The notes beneath the pieces are model-generated. The model did no database searches. It worked only from the letters and a program-made list of their open reading frames with translations, and was not told where the DNA came from. A DNA stretch of 64,000 bases, from the NCBI RefSeq assembly GCF_014651075.1, contig NZ_BMWE01000002.1, positions 310,001 through 374,000 of the forward strand, read 5' to 3'. Positions 20,093 to 29,738 of the stretch are shown here, one piece after another. The position numbers and the translations under genes are program-made. This stretch comes from Streptomyces djakartensis (GTDB lineage: Bacteria; Actinomycetota; Actinomycetes; Streptomycetales; Streptomycetaceae). How positions within the stretch are numbered: the first letter of the stretch is position 1; every line of letters begins with the position of its first letter.

Positions 20093-20971
20093 TTGAACAT
20101 CGGCATCCCCGACCTCACCACGGTCAGAGCCCGGAACCCCGAGGCCGTCGCCGAGGCTGCCGCCGCCCGGGTACGCCGCCCGCTGATCGGCGACAGCGGC
20201 CGGCTGATGATCGTGGCCGCCGACCACCCGGCGCGCGGCGCCCTCGGGGTCGGTGACCGGAGCCTGGCCATGGCCAACCGCGCCGACCTGCTCAAGCGGC
20301 TGTGCGTCGCGCTGTCGCGGCCCGGCGTCGACGGGGTGCTCGCCACCGCCGACATCCTGGAGGACCTGCTCCTGCTCGGGGTGCTGGAGAACAAGGTCGT
20401 CATGGGCTCGATGAACCGCGGCGGACTCGCCGGGGCCTGCTTCGAGATGGACGACCGTTTCACCGGCCACCGCGCCGAGGACATCGCCCGGCTCCGCTTC
20501 GACGCGGGCAAGCTCCTGGTGCGCATCGACTACGACGACCCGGGCTCGCTCACCACCCTGGAGTCCACCGCCCGGGCCGTCGACGCCATGGCGGCCCGGA
20601 GACTTCCCCTGTTCGTCGAGCCGTTCATCTCCCGGCGGGTGGGCGGAAAGGTCCGCAACGACCTGTCCGCCGAGGCCGTGACGCGGTCCGTCGCGATCGC
20701 CTCCGGGCTGGGCGGCACCTCCGCCTACACCTGGCTGAAGCTGCCCGTCACCGACGACCCGGACGACATGGCCGAGGTCCTGGAGACGTCCACGCTGCCC
20801 GTGGTCCTGCTGGGCGGCGAGGTCGGCGACGACCAGGAGGGCGCGTACGAACGCTGGCGCAAGGCCCTGCGCCTGCCCACCGTCCAGGGCATGGTCGTCG
20901 GGCGCTCGCTGCTCTACCCGGCCGGGGGCAGTGTGGAAGAGGCGGTGGACACGGCCGTCGGTCTGTTGTGA
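20093..20971 (+). CDS. Cgl0159-type (beta/alpha)8 aldolase of inositol catabolism
   Basis: 292 residues from a TTG start 7 bases after ACGGAG. The rare start is accepted because the codon lies in the iolC gap and upstream frame is shadow. The protein is a class I aldolase-type TIM barrel (DeoC/LacD/FbaB relative): RLMIVAADHPARGAL at about residue 40, LVRIDYDDPGSL, and AYTWLKLPVT, which carries the lysine expected to form the Schiff base. In corynebacterial and streptomycete inositol operons a member of this family sits next to iolC. It most likely cleaves the IolC product 2-deoxy-5-ketogluconate 6-phosphate to dihydroxyacetone phosphate and malonate semialdehyde, replacing IolJ. Confidence 0.85.
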   Translation: MNIGIPDLTTVRARNPEAVAEAAAARVRRPLIGDSGRLMIVAADHPARGALGVGDRSLAMANRADLLKRLCVALSRPGVDGVLATADILEDLLLLGVLENKVVMGSMNRGGLAGACFEMDDRFTGHRAEDIARLRFDAGKLLVRIDYDDPGSLTTLESTARAVDAMAARRLPLFVEPFISRRVGGKVRNDLSAEAVTRSVAIASGLGGTSAYTWLKLPVTDDPDDMAEVLETSTLPVVLLGGEVGDDQEGAYERWRKALRLPTVQGMVVGRSLLYPAGGSVEEAVDTAVGLL

Positions 20972-21016
20972 ACCGGTCAGATGTGAGTCGCTCCGCTGTG
21001 ATCCGAAAGGCACACG

Positions 21017-21910
21017 ATGACGTATCACCTTCCCGCGGGTAAGGCCCTCGGCGGCCCGTACACCGTCGACGTCACGCCCGAGAAGGCCGGCTGGGGGTAC
21101 TCCAGCCTGCGGGTACTGGAGCTGCCGCCGGACGGCACCCACACCTTCGACACCGACGACAGCGAGTGGATCGTCGTCCCGCTGAGCGGCGGCTGCACGG
21201 TCACCGCCGCTGACGACTTCGGCCAGAAGACCTTCGCACTCCACGGCCGCCCGGACGTGTTCAGCGGCGTCAGCGACTTCGCGTACGTGCCGCGCGACGC
21301 CCGCGCGACCGTGACCTCCGCCGCCGGCGGTCGGTTCGCGCTGACCGGCGCCCGCTGCACCCGCCGGCTGCCCGCCCGCTACGGGCCGGCCTCCGAGGTG
21401 CCCGTGGAGCTGCGCGGCACCGGGAACTGCTCCCGGCAGGTCAACAACTTCGGCGCGGCCGGGGTCTTCGAGTGCGACAAGCTCATCGCCGTCGAGGTGA
21501 TCACTCCGGGCGGCAACTGGTCGTCGTTCCCGCCGCACAAGCACGACGAGCACCGGCCGGGCGAGGAGTCCGTGCTGGAGGAGATCTACTACTTCGAGTT
21601 CGCCGGCCACGACGGCATCCCCGGGCTCGGCTACCAGCGTGTCTCCCCCTCCGGCCCGGGCCGGGACACCGACGTGCTGGCCGAGGTCCGCGACGGTGAC
21701 GTCGTCCTGATCCCGGACGGCTGGCACGGACCGTCGATGGCCACGCCCGGCCACCACATGTACTACCTCAACGTCATGGCCGGCCCGGAGGCCGAGCGGG
21801 CCTGGCTGATCTGCGACCACCCCGACCACGCCTGGATCCGCGACACCTGGCCGGACCAGCCGGCCGACCCACGGCTCCCCCTCTACACCGCCCCGGAGAC
21901 CCCCGCATGA
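21017..21910 (+). CDS. iolB: 5-Deoxy-glucuronate isomerase
   Basis: 297 residues, a bicupin of the KduI/IolB family. The metal site is visible in FPPHKHDEHRPGEESVLEEIYYFEF (His about 173, 175 and Glu ligands), with a later HMYYLNVMAGP block. It converts 5-deoxy-glucuronate to 2-deoxy-5-keto-gluconate, the IolC substrate. Third gene of the operon; its last four bases overlap the iolD start (ATGA). Confidence 0.95.
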   Translation: MTYHLPAGKALGGPYTVDVTPEKAGWGYSSLRVLELPPDGTHTFDTDDSEWIVVPLSGGCTVTAADDFGQKTFALHGRPDVFSGVSDFAYVPRDARATVTSAAGGRFALTGARCTRRLPARYGPASEVPVELRGTGNCSRQVNNFGAAGVFECDKLIAVEVITPGGNWSSFPPHKHDEHRPGEESVLEEIYYFEFAGHDGIPGLGYQRVSPSGPGRDTDVLAEVRDGDVVLIPDGWHGPSMATPGHHMYYLNVMAGPEAERAWLICDHPDHAWIRDTWPDQPADPRLPLYTAPETPA

Positions 21911-23781
21911 GCGCCCCCACCCGCAGACTGACGACCGCCCAGGCGCTGGTTCGGTTCCTGTCCGCCCAGTACACCGAGCGGGACGGCGTGCGCCGCCGGC
22001 TGATCGCCGGGACCTGGGGCATCTTCGGCCATGGCAACGTGGCCGGGGTCGGGCAGGCGCTGCTGGAGGCGGGCGAGCAGGTCATGCCGTTCCACCAGGG
22101 CCGCAACGAGCAGTCCATGGTGCACGCGGCGGTCGGCTACGCCCGGCAGCTGAACCGCCTGTCCGCGCAGGCGGTGACGACCTCGATCGGCCCGGGCGCC
22201 ACCAACCTGGTCACCGGCGCCGCCCTGGCCACCATCAACCGCCTGCCGGTGCTGCTCCTGCCCGGCGACTACTTCGCCTCGCACGCCCCCGACCCGCTGC
22301 TGCAGCAGCTGGAGCACCCGGTCGAGGCGGATGTGTCGGTCAACGACACCCTGCGCCCGGTGTCGAGGTACTTCGACCGCATCACCCGCCCGGAGGCGCT
22401 GATCCCCTCCGCGCTCCAGGCGATGCGGGTCCTGGCAGACCCGGCCGAGACCGGCGCCGTCACCCTCGCGCTGCCGCAGGACGTGCAGGCAGAGGCGTAC
22501 GACTGGCCGGAGGAGTTCTTCGCCGAGCGGGTCTGGTACGTGCGGCGAGCCGCACCCGACCCGGTGGAACTGACGGCGGCCGTCGAGGCGATCCGGTCGG
22601 CCGAGCGGCCGCTGATCGTGGCGGGCGGCGGCGTCCACCACAGCGAGGCCGAGGCGGCGCTGAAGGCGTTCGTGGAGGCCACCGGCATCCCGGTCGCCTC
22701 CACCCAGGCCGGCAAGGGCTCGCTGCGCCACGACCACCCCGCCGACCTCGGCGGCATCGGCCACACCGGCACGGCGGTCAGTGACGAACTCGCCCGCACC
22801 GCCGACCTGGTGATCGGCGTCGGCACCCGCTACACCGACTTCACGACGGCCTCCGGCACGCTCTTCCAGAACCCGGCGGTGCGGTTCCTGAACCTCAACA
22901 TCACGGGCTTCGACGCGCACAAGCTGGCCGCGCGCACCCTGGTGTGCGACGCGCGGTCCGGTCTCGAGAGGCTGCTCGAGGCGCTCTCCGGGGACCGGGT
23001 GAGCGCGGAGTACGAGGCGGAGTACCGCGCCGGCAAGGCACGCTGGGACGAGGTCGTCGAGGCCGCCTACCGCGCCGGTGACGAGAACGCGGTCCCGACG
23101 CAGACGCAGGTGCTCGGCGCGCTGGACGCGACCGTCGGTGACTGCGACGTGGTGATCAACGCGGCCGGTTCGCTCCCCGGCGACCTGCACAAGCTGTGGC
23201 GTTCCCGCAGCCCGCGCCAGTACCACCTGGAGTACGGCTACTCCTGCATGGGCTACGAGATCCCGGCCGCGATCGGCGTCCAGCAGGCCGCCCCGGGGAC
23301 GCCCGTCTGGGCGCTGGTCGGCGACGGCACCTACCTGATGATGCCGACGGAGATCGTCACGGCCGTCCAGGAGGGCCTGCCCGTCAACATCGTGCTGCTC
23401 CAGAACCACGGCTACGCCTCCATCGGCGGCCTGTCGCAGGAGACCGGCGGCGAGCGGTTCGGCACCGCCTACCGCTTCCGTGCGGCCGACGGCACCTTCA
23501 CGGGCGCCCCGCTGCCCGTCGACCTGGCCGCCAACGCGGCGAGCCTCGGCATGGACGTGCTGCGCGCCAAGACCGTGCGCGAGCTGCGCGAGGCACTGGC
23601 CGCGGCCCGCGCCTCCGACCGGCCGACGTGCGTGTACGTCGAGACCGACCCGGCGCCGACCGCTCCTCCGGCCGAGGCCTGGTGGGACGTGCCGGTCGCC
23701 GAGACCGCCTCCCGCGAGGCCGCCGTCCAGGCCCGCGAGCGCTACGACCGCCAGGTGGCCGGACGCCGCCGGCACCTCTGA
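21907..23781 (+). CDS. iolD: 3D-(3,5/4)-Trihydroxycyclohexane-1,2-dione acylhydrolase (decyclizing)
   Basis: 624 residues, full length for IolD, a thiamine-diphosphate enzyme. The cofactor-activating Glu is in HQGRNEQSMVHAAVGYAR (Glu68), and the ThDP-binding GDG motif is near residue 472 (ALVGDGTYLMMPTEI). It opens the six-membered ring of the diketone made by the IolE-type dehydratase, giving 5-deoxy-glucuronate for IolB. Four-base overlap with iolB indicates coupled translation. Confidence 0.96.
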   Translation: MSAPTRRLTTAQALVRFLSAQYTERDGVRRRLIAGTWGIFGHGNVAGVGQALLEAGEQVMPFHQGRNEQSMVHAAVGYARQLNRLSAQAVTTSIGPGATNLVTGAALATINRLPVLLLPGDYFASHAPDPLLQQLEHPVEADVSVNDTLRPVSRYFDRITRPEALIPSALQAMRVLADPAETGAVTLALPQDVQAEAYDWPEEFFAERVWYVRRAAPDPVELTAAVEAIRSAERPLIVAGGGVHHSEAEAALKAFVEATGIPVASTQAGKGSLRHDHPADLGGIGHTGTAVSDELARTADLVIGVGTRYTDFTTASGTLFQNPAVRFLNLNITGFDAHKLAARTLVCDARSGLERLLEALSGDRVSAEYEAEYRAGKARWDEVVEAAYRAGDENAVPTQTQVLGALDATVGDCDVVINAAGSLPGDLHKLWRSRSPRQYHLEYGYSCMGYEIPAAIGVQQAAPGTPVWALVGDGTYLMMPTEIVTAVQEGLPVNIVLLQNHGYASIGGLSQETGGERFGTAYRFRAADGTFTGAPLPVDLAANAASLGMDVLRAKTVRELREALAAARASDRPTCVYVETDPAPTAPPAEAWWDVPVAETASREAAVQARERYDRQVAGRRRHL

Positions 23782-23836
23782 ACGCCCCGCTGACGAACTC
23801 CCCGCTGCCACAGGCTCCACGAAAGGCCCCCGCACG

Positions 23837-25330
23837 ATGAAGACCATCACCCACTGGATCGACGGCAAGCCCGTCGAGGGCGGCTCCGGCCGCTTCGGCC
23901 CCGTCTACAACCCGGCCACCGGCGCCCAGGAGAAGCAGGTCGCGTTCGCGACCGTCGACGAGGTGGACGCCGCGGTCGCCTCCGCCAAGGCCGCGTTCGA
24001 GTCCTGGGGGGTCTCGTCGCTCGCCAAGCGCACGGCGATCCTGTTCAAGTACCGCGAGCTGCTCGACGCCCACCGCGACGAGATCGCCGAGCTGATCACC
24101 GCCGAGCACGGCAAGGTGCACTCGGACGCGCTCGGCGAGGTCGCACGCGGCATGGAGATCGTGGAGCTGGCGTGCGGGATCTCCGTCCAGCTCAAGGGCG
24201 AGCTGTCCACCCAGGTCTCCACCCGGGTCGACGTCGCCTCGATCCGCCAGCCGCTCGGCGTGGTCGCGGGCATCACGCCGTTCAACTTCCCGGCGATGGT
24301 GCCGATGTGGATGTTCCCGCTGGCCATCGCCTGCGGCAACACCTTCGTGCTCAAGCCCAGCGAGAAGGACCCCTCGGCGTCCTTCAGGCTGGCGGAGCTC
24401 GCCGCCGAGGCCGGTCTGCCGGAGGGCGTCCTGAACATCGTGCAGGGCGACAAGACCGCCGTGGACCGGCTCCTGGAACACCCCGACATCGAGGCGGTCT
24501 CCTTCGTCGGCTCGACGCCGATCGCCAAGTACATCCAGCGAACGGCCGTCGAGCACGGCAAGCGGGTGCAGGCCCTGGGCGGCGCCAAGAACCACATGCT
24601 GGTGCTGCCCGACGCCGACCTGGACCTCGCCGCCGATCAGGCGATCAACGCGGCGTACGGCTCGGCGGGTGAGCGCTGCATGGCCGTGTCCGTGGTCGTG
24701 GCCGTCGGTGACACGGGCGACGAACTCGTCGGCAGGATCGCCGAGCGGGCGAGGAACCTGCGGATCGGCCCGGGCGACGACCCGGCCTCCGAGATGGGCC
24801 CGCTCATCACCCGCGAGCACCGCGACAAGGTGGCGTCGTACGTGTCCTCGGCCGCGGAGCAGGGCGCCGAGGTGGTCGTCGACGGTACGGGCTTCTCGGT
24901 CGAGGGCCACGAGGACGGCTTCTTCCTGGGCGTTTCCCTGCTGGACCGGGTACCGCTGACGGCGGACGCCTACCGGGACGAGATCTTCGGCCCAGTGCTG
25001 TGCGTGGTCCGCGCGGAGACGTACGAAGAGGCCATCAAGATCGTCAACGACTCCCGCTGGGGCAACGGCACCGCGATCTTCACCCGGGACGGCGGCGCCG
25101 CCCGCCGCTTCCAGCTGGAGGTCAAGGCGGGCATGGTCGGCGTCAACGTCCCGATCCCGGTGCCCGTCGGCTACCACTCGTTCGGCGGCTGGAAGGACTC
25201 GCTCTTCGGCGACCTGCACATCTACGGCAACGACGGCATCGCCTTCTACACCCAGGGCAAGGTCATCACCACCCGCTGGCCGGACCCCGCCGATGGCGGC
25301 ATCAACCTCGGTTTCCCGAGCAACTCCTGA
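23837..25330 (+). CDS. mmsA: CoA-acylating (methyl)malonate-semialdehyde dehydrogenase
   Basis: 497 residues of the aldehyde dehydrogenase superfamily. ITPFNFPAMVPMWMFP (about residues 150-165) and the catalytic GSAGERCMAVSV (Cys about 281) are the MmsA/IolA signature, as is the PVPVGYHSFGGWKDSLFGD tail. It turns malonate semialdehyde, released by the aldolase step, into acetyl-CoA with NAD and CoA and also serves valine breakdown. Fifth gene of the inositol operon, so the IolA role is the primary one here; iolA is an equally valid symbol. Confidence 0.95.
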   Translation: MKTITHWIDGKPVEGGSGRFGPVYNPATGAQEKQVAFATVDEVDAAVASAKAAFESWGVSSLAKRTAILFKYRELLDAHRDEIAELITAEHGKVHSDALGEVARGMEIVELACGISVQLKGELSTQVSTRVDVASIRQPLGVVAGITPFNFPAMVPMWMFPLAIACGNTFVLKPSEKDPSASFRLAELAAEAGLPEGVLNIVQGDKTAVDRLLEHPDIEAVSFVGSTPIAKYIQRTAVEHGKRVQALGGAKNHMLVLPDADLDLAADQAINAAYGSAGERCMAVSVVVAVGDTGDELVGRIAERARNLRIGPGDDPASEMGPLITREHRDKVASYVSSAAEQGAEVVVDGTGFSVEGHEDGFFLGVSLLDRVPLTADAYRDEIFGPVLCVVRAETYEEAIKIVNDSRWGNGTAIFTRDGGAARRFQLEVKAGMVGVNVPIPVPVGYHSFGGWKDSLFGDLHIYGNDGIAFYTQGKVITTRWPDPADGGINLGFPSNS

Positions 25331-25351
25331 CACCCGTAGGGGGGTTCGTCC

Positions 25352-26137
25352 ATGGCGAAGACCGGTGACCGGGCCCGCACCGCGCCCGCGCCCGCACTCA
25401 GCTCGCTGGACTTCACCCTGGACCGGGGCAGTCCCGTACCGCTGTACCACCAGTTCGCCCAGCAGCTGGAGGCGGCGATCGAGCACGGGGTCCTCGCCCC
25501 GGGCGACCTCCTGGGCAACGAGGTCGACCTGTCCGTGCGCCTCGGCCTGTCCCGCCCCACCGTCCGCCAGGCCATCCAGTCCCTCGTCGACAAGGGGCTG
25601 CTGGTGCGGCGGCGCGGGGTGGGCACGCAGGTCGTGCACAGCCAGGTCAAGCGGCCGCTGGAGCTGAGCAGCCTCTACGACGACCTGGAGGCGGCCGGGC
25701 AGGGGCCGACCACCCAGGTCGTGCGCAACGAGGCCGTCCCGGCCTCCTGCGACGTGGCAGCCGCCCTGGGCGTCGCCGAGGGCAGCGAGGTCACCGCCCT
25801 GGAACGGCTGCGCTACACGCACGGCCAGCCGGTCGCCCTGCTGTGCAACTACCTGCCGGCGTCGCTGCTGGACCTCGCCGGCACCCGCCTGGAGTCGACG
25901 GGCCTGTACCGGATGATGCGGTCGGCGGGCATCACCCTGCACAGTGCCCGGCAGCGCGTCGGGGCCCGCTCGGCCACCGCGGCGGAGGCCGCCCGCCTGG
26001 ACGAGGAGGAGGGCGCGGCGCTGCTCACCATGCAGCGCACCGCGTACGACGACACCGGGCGCCCGGTCGAGTACGGCACGCACATCTACCGGGCCTCGCG
26101 CTACACCTTCGACTTCCAGTTGCTGGTGAGGCCGTGA
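25352..26137 (+). CDS. GntR-family (HutC/UTRA type) regulator, probable inositol repressor
   Basis: 261 residues. A winged helix of the GntR type (PLYHQFAQQLEAAIEHGVLAPGDLL, then LGLSRPTVRQAIQSLVDKGLLVRRRGVGTQV, about residues 30-90) is followed by a UTRA effector domain ending in the typical GRPVEYGTHIYRASRYTFDF. The gene lies 21 bases after mmsA in the inositol operon, so it probably autoregulates by repressing the operon promoter. The 15-bp inverted repeats at 18926 and 18977 are the best candidate sites. An inositol breakdown intermediate would be the inducer. Confidence 0.92.
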   Translation: MAKTGDRARTAPAPALSSLDFTLDRGSPVPLYHQFAQQLEAAIEHGVLAPGDLLGNEVDLSVRLGLSRPTVRQAIQSLVDKGLLVRRRGVGTQVVHSQVKRPLELSSLYDDLEAAGQGPTTQVVRNEAVPASCDVAAALGVAEGSEVTALERLRYTHGQPVALLCNYLPASLLDLAGTRLESTGLYRMMRSAGITLHSARQRVGARSATAAEAARLDEEEGAALLTMQRTAYDDTGRPVEYGTHIYRASRYTFDFQLLVRP

Positions 26138-26146
26138 GGGGGCCGG

Positions 26147-26962
26147 TCACCTCGTGCGCAGCATCCGGCTGAACGGTGTCTCCGGGCGCTCCAGACGTTC
26201 GCCGTCCAGGATGATGTCCACGGCCTCGTTGAAGAAGGCGACGCGCCCCCGGACCGCCGCCACCGCGGGCAGCGGGTCGGGGTAGCTCCAGAGGACGTTC
26301 GGCGGCACGTCGCCCCCGCCACGCCACGACCAGTACTCGGCGGTGCCCTTGTAGGGGCATCCGGTGCTGTGGTCGGTGGCGTCGAAGAGGTCGAGGCGGA
26401 CGTCGGCGCGGGGGAGGTAGTAGCGGGTCGGCAGGGAGGTCTCGAAGAGCAGGACGGGGGCGCGGGTGTCCGCGACGAGCCGGCCGTCGATCTCGACCTG
26501 GACGTGGCGGCTGCTCGGCAGCGCGTCCACGCGTTTGTGCGGGTCCCGGGGGTGGACGAAGATCTCCTCGTCCTCCTCGTACCAGTGGTCGAGGCCGGTG
26601 TCGGCGCGCAGGAACCACTCGAAGGCGATGTGGCCGGCCAGGTCGTCGGCGGGGAACGTCCAGGCCGCGTTCTCGCGCACCTCGCCCTCGGCGTCGAGGT
26701 CGTAGAAGACGCGGGAGCCGGTGTGCTTGCCGGTGGGCGGGTTCTTCGCCGGGCGGAGCAGGTCGGTGCGGACGTCCGCCCGCGGGAAGGCGTACTGCGG
26801 CACGGGCAGGTGGGGCTCCCAGACGAGTACGGGGTGCCGGCTGTCGACGACGGTGACGTCGCCCTTGCGGCCGCGCACCCAGCGCTCGCTGGGCTCCCAC
26901 ATGAGGCCCTCGGGCGTGGTCCTGATCGACCGGGCGGCGGGGTGAGCCGGGTGGGTGGTCAT
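26147..26962 (-). CDS. DUF427 domain protein with two tandem domains
   Basis: 271 residues with an internal duplication. Each half contains a strand-rich segment (RGKGDVTVVDSRHPVLVWEPHLPVPQYAFPRADV in shifted form, and EIDGRLVADTRAPVLLFETSLPTRYYLPRADV), followed by a TGxxxKG..YW type block (STGCPYKGTAEYWSW) in the second half. DUF427 proteins are small, widespread in actinobacteria and of unknown function. The second domain keeps the full motif while the first is more diverged. Convergent with gntR, only 9 bp apart. Confidence 0.88.
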   Translation of the reverse strand: MTTHPAHPAARSIRTTPEGLMWEPSERWVRGRKGDVTVVDSRHPVLVWEPHLPVPQYAFPRADVRTDLLRPAKNPPTGKHTGSRVFYDLDAEGEVRENAAWTFPADDLAGHIAFEWFLRADTGLDHWYEEDEEIFVHPRDPHKRVDALPSSRHVQVEIDGRLVADTRAPVLLFETSLPTRYYLPRADVRLDLFDATDHSTGCPYKGTAEYWSWRGGGDVPPNVLWSYPDPLPAVAAVRGRVAFFNEAVDIILDGERLERPETPFSRMLRTR

Positions 26963-27122
26963 GGCCGGTGCTCCTTCTGGAGGTCCGGATGTCCGGTTCC
27001 CTCCACGGTCCCACGATCGCGCCGCGCGGCGTCGGGTCGTCCCCTCGGCCCACCGGCTTCGACGACCGGTCGCCGTGGCCCGGCACTAAGCTGGACCAGG
27101 TGAGACGGCACGCCATGGCGAC

Positions 27123-28481
27123 ATGGCAGCAGGCCACGAGGCGCTCGTGATGGCGGGAGAGCGGCGAGAGCAGCCGAGGCAGCCGCAGCTCCCCGACCTG
27201 CAGGTGCGCCTGCGTACCGAGCTGGGCCGGATCGACGAGCAGTTGCGGGCCCTGGTGGAGGCCATGGACCGCATGCGGGGCCTTCTGGACTCCGTGGTGG
27301 CGATCAGCCGGGAGGTGGAGCTGACCGCGGTACTGCACCGCATCGTCACCACCGCCATGGACCTGGTCGGCGCCCGCTACGGGGCACTGGGCGTGCTCGA
27401 CGAGTCGGGAGAGCGCCTGAAGGAGTTCATCACGGCCGGTCTCTCCGGACACGAGCGCGCAGCCCTGGCCGGAACCTCCCTGCCCAGCGGACGAGGTGTC
27501 CTCGGGCACCTGATCAGCCACCCCGCGCCCCTGCGGCTCGACGACATCACGGCCCATCCCTCCTCCGTCGGCTTCCCGCCCGGCCACCCCCGTCTGCGTA
27601 CGCTCCTCGGTGTCGCCATCAGCGTCCGCGGTGAGATCTACGGCGACCTGTACCTCGCCGAGCGGCGCGACGGGCAGCCCTTCGACATCCACGACGAGAA
27701 CGTCGTCACGGCTCTGGCCAGTGCCGCCGGAATCGCGATCGAGAACGTGCGCCTCTTCGAACGGGTACGGGTCGGGGCGGAGCAGTTCCAGCGGCTGCTG
27801 CTGCCCACGCTGCCCGACCTGCGGCCTTTCACCGCCGCCGCCGTCTACCGCCCGGCCGCGGAGCCCAGCCAGCTCGGTGGGGACTGGTACGACGCCATCC
27901 CGCTGCCCGGCGGCACCGTGGCGGTCGTCATCGGTGACGTGGTCGGGCACGACCTGAAGGCGGCGGCAGCCATGGCCTCCACACGCAACATGCTGAGGGC
28001 TCTGCTGTTCGACCGGGGCAGTACGCCCGGTGCGGTCCTCGCCCGGCTCGACCGCACCCTCCAGGCCATCACCACCAACCCCGTCACCACCACGGCCCTG
28101 GCCCGCCTCGAACCGGAGGGAACGGGCTGGCGACTGCACTGGAGCACCGCGGGCCACGTCCCGCCTCTGCTGGTCACCGCGGGCGGCCGGGCGGAATACC
28201 TGTCCGCCGAGCCAGGACTGCCGCTCGGGGTCGACCAGGAGCAACCCCGCCCCGACCACTCCCGTGCCCTCCCCATGGGCGCCACCCTGGTCTTCTTCAC
28301 CGACGGGCTGATCGAAGATCCGGCCCGCTCCGTCGACGAGAGCCTGGACGAGCTCGCCGCGCTGGCCACCGTCCATGCGGCTCTGCCACTGCAGGAGTTC
28401 GTACAGGCGCTGGCCGATCACCATCCCAGCGACGGCCATGACGACATGGCGGTCCTCGCCCTGCGCACCCCGCCCGCCTGA
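27123..28481 (+). CDS. GAF-domain PP2C/SpoIIE-type serine phosphatase
   Basis: 452 residues. A short coiled coil (about 25-60: LRTELGRIDEQLRALVEAMDRMRG) leads to a GAF domain (about 60-215, DLVGARYGALGVLDESG to IAIENVRLFERV) and a SpoIIE-type phosphatase domain (220-450) with the metal-binding GGDWYDAI, VIGDVVGHD and TDGLIEDP motifs. Such proteins dephosphorylate anti-sigma-factor antagonists to control stress sigma factors in response to a small signal bound by GAF. The start may be 27123 or an ATG nine codons later (27150). No anti-sigma gene lies next to it. Confidence 0.92.
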   Translation: MAAGHEALVMAGERREQPRQPQLPDLQVRLRTELGRIDEQLRALVEAMDRMRGLLDSVVAISREVELTAVLHRIVTTAMDLVGARYGALGVLDESGERLKEFITAGLSGHERAALAGTSLPSGRGVLGHLISHPAPLRLDDITAHPSSVGFPPGHPRLRTLLGVAISVRGEIYGDLYLAERRDGQPFDIHDENVVTALASAAGIAIENVRLFERVRVGAEQFQRLLLPTLPDLRPFTAAAVYRPAAEPSQLGGDWYDAIPLPGGTVAVVIGDVVGHDLKAAAAMASTRNMLRALLFDRGSTPGAVLARLDRTLQAITTNPVTTTALARLEPEGTGWRLHWSTAGHVPPLLVTAGGRAEYLSAEPGLPLGVDQEQPRPDHSRALPMGATLVFFTDGLIEDPARSVDESLDELAALATVHAALPLQEFVQALADHHPSDGHDDMAVLALRTPPA

Positions 28482-28520
28482 CGCCCGGCGGCGCCGTGGA
28501 GGTTCCGTCGGCTCCGGTGG

Positions 28521-29564
28521 ATGATGGTCGAGGGGATGTCGATGCGGAGGCCCCCGATGACTGTCGCACGGCATGCCTGGCCCCGGCGCGGGGGCTTGGT
28601 CGCCATGCAGATCTGCGCCGTCGCCGCGCTGTACTACGGCTCGGGCCAGCTCGGACTTCTCCAGCAGCTGGTGCGCGGCCAGGTCACCCCTGTCTGGCCG
28701 CCCAGCGGCATCGCGCTGGCCGGGCTGCTCCTGCTCGGGCCGCGGGTCTGGCCCGGGATCGCGCTCGGCGCCTTCCTGACCAACATCTCACTCGGACCGT
28801 CGGTCCTGCCCGTCCTCGCCATCGCGGCGGGCAACACGCTCGCGCCGGTCTGCTCGTACGCCCTGCTGCGCCGTGCCGGGTTCCACAACGAGCTGGACCG
28901 CCTCCGTGACGCCCTGGCGCTGATCTTTCTCGGCGCCTTCACCGGCATGCTGGTCAGCTCCACGACGGGCACCGGGACGCTCGTCCTCACGGGGGTGCTG
29001 GACACCGGCGACTTCTGGCCGACGTGGTCGGTCTGGTGGACCGGCGACGCGATGGGCGTCCTGACGGTCACACCGCTCCTGCTCCTTCTCCGCTCGGCAC
29101 ACTGGCCCGGGAACGCCTCGCCGGGCCGGTGGGCGGAAGGGTTCCTGCTGCTCGCGGCCACTGTCTGCGTCGGCTTCCTGGAGACCAGCACCACGCCGTT
29201 GCTGTTCGTCGCCTTCCCGCTGCTGATCTGGGCGGCCTTCCGCTTCCAGCTCGCCGGAGCGGTGCCCTGCGCCCTCGCGGTGTCGACCTTCGCGATCATC
29301 GCGGCCGCCCAGAACACGGGCCCGTTCGCCGGGCATGATCTGCTGACCAAGATGATCACCCTGCAGGCGTTCAACGGCTCCGCCGCGCTGACCGCCCTGC
29401 TTCTCGGGGTGGCGGTCAGCGAACGCGCCCGGGCGGCACAGGAGATCGCGCTGGCCGTCGGCCGGCTCGCCACCATGACCACCAGGATCACCGCGAGTGA
29501 CCACCGCCCGACGTTCCGCGTCGACGAGGGTGAGCGGGCGTCGCGGGACACGGCTCCGAAATGA
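28521..29564 (+). CDS. MASE1-domain integral membrane sensor without an output domain
   Basis: 347 residues, with eight or more membrane spans covering most of the chain. VTPVWPPSGIALAGLLLLGPRVWPGIALGAF is the MASE1 signature. In most proteins MASE1 is the sensor half of a histidine kinase, GGDEF protein or phosphatase. Here only about 40 polar residues follow the last span, so it has lost or never had an output module. The SpoIIE phosphatase gene 39 bp upstream may be its partner. The start could be ATG 28521 or an in-frame ATG slightly later. Confidence 0.85.
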   Translation: MMVEGMSMRRPPMTVARHAWPRRGGLVAMQICAVAALYYGSGQLGLLQQLVRGQVTPVWPPSGIALAGLLLLGPRVWPGIALGAFLTNISLGPSVLPVLAIAAGNTLAPVCSYALLRRAGFHNELDRLRDALALIFLGAFTGMLVSSTTGTGTLVLTGVLDTGDFWPTWSVWWTGDAMGVLTVTPLLLLLRSAHWPGNASPGRWAEGFLLLAATVCVGFLETSTTPLLFVAFPLLIWAAFRFQLAGAVPCALAVSTFAIIAAAQNTGPFAGHDLLTKMITLQAFNGSAALTALLLGVAVSERARAAQEIALAVGRLATMTTRITASDHRPTFRVDEGERASRDTAPK

Positions 29565-29738
29565 TGTTATCTGATCATCAGTAGGACAACCCGGCCCGTG
29601 AAGGGTGAGGTCAGCCGGGAGACGCAGGCAGTACGACCGCCGGAATGCCGCCGGAATGCATCAAGCGTAGATTCGTACGAGGGGACTACCAGGAGTAGAC
29701 CGACCGATGGGTCGCAGATGCGGAAGGAATGGCGGAAT

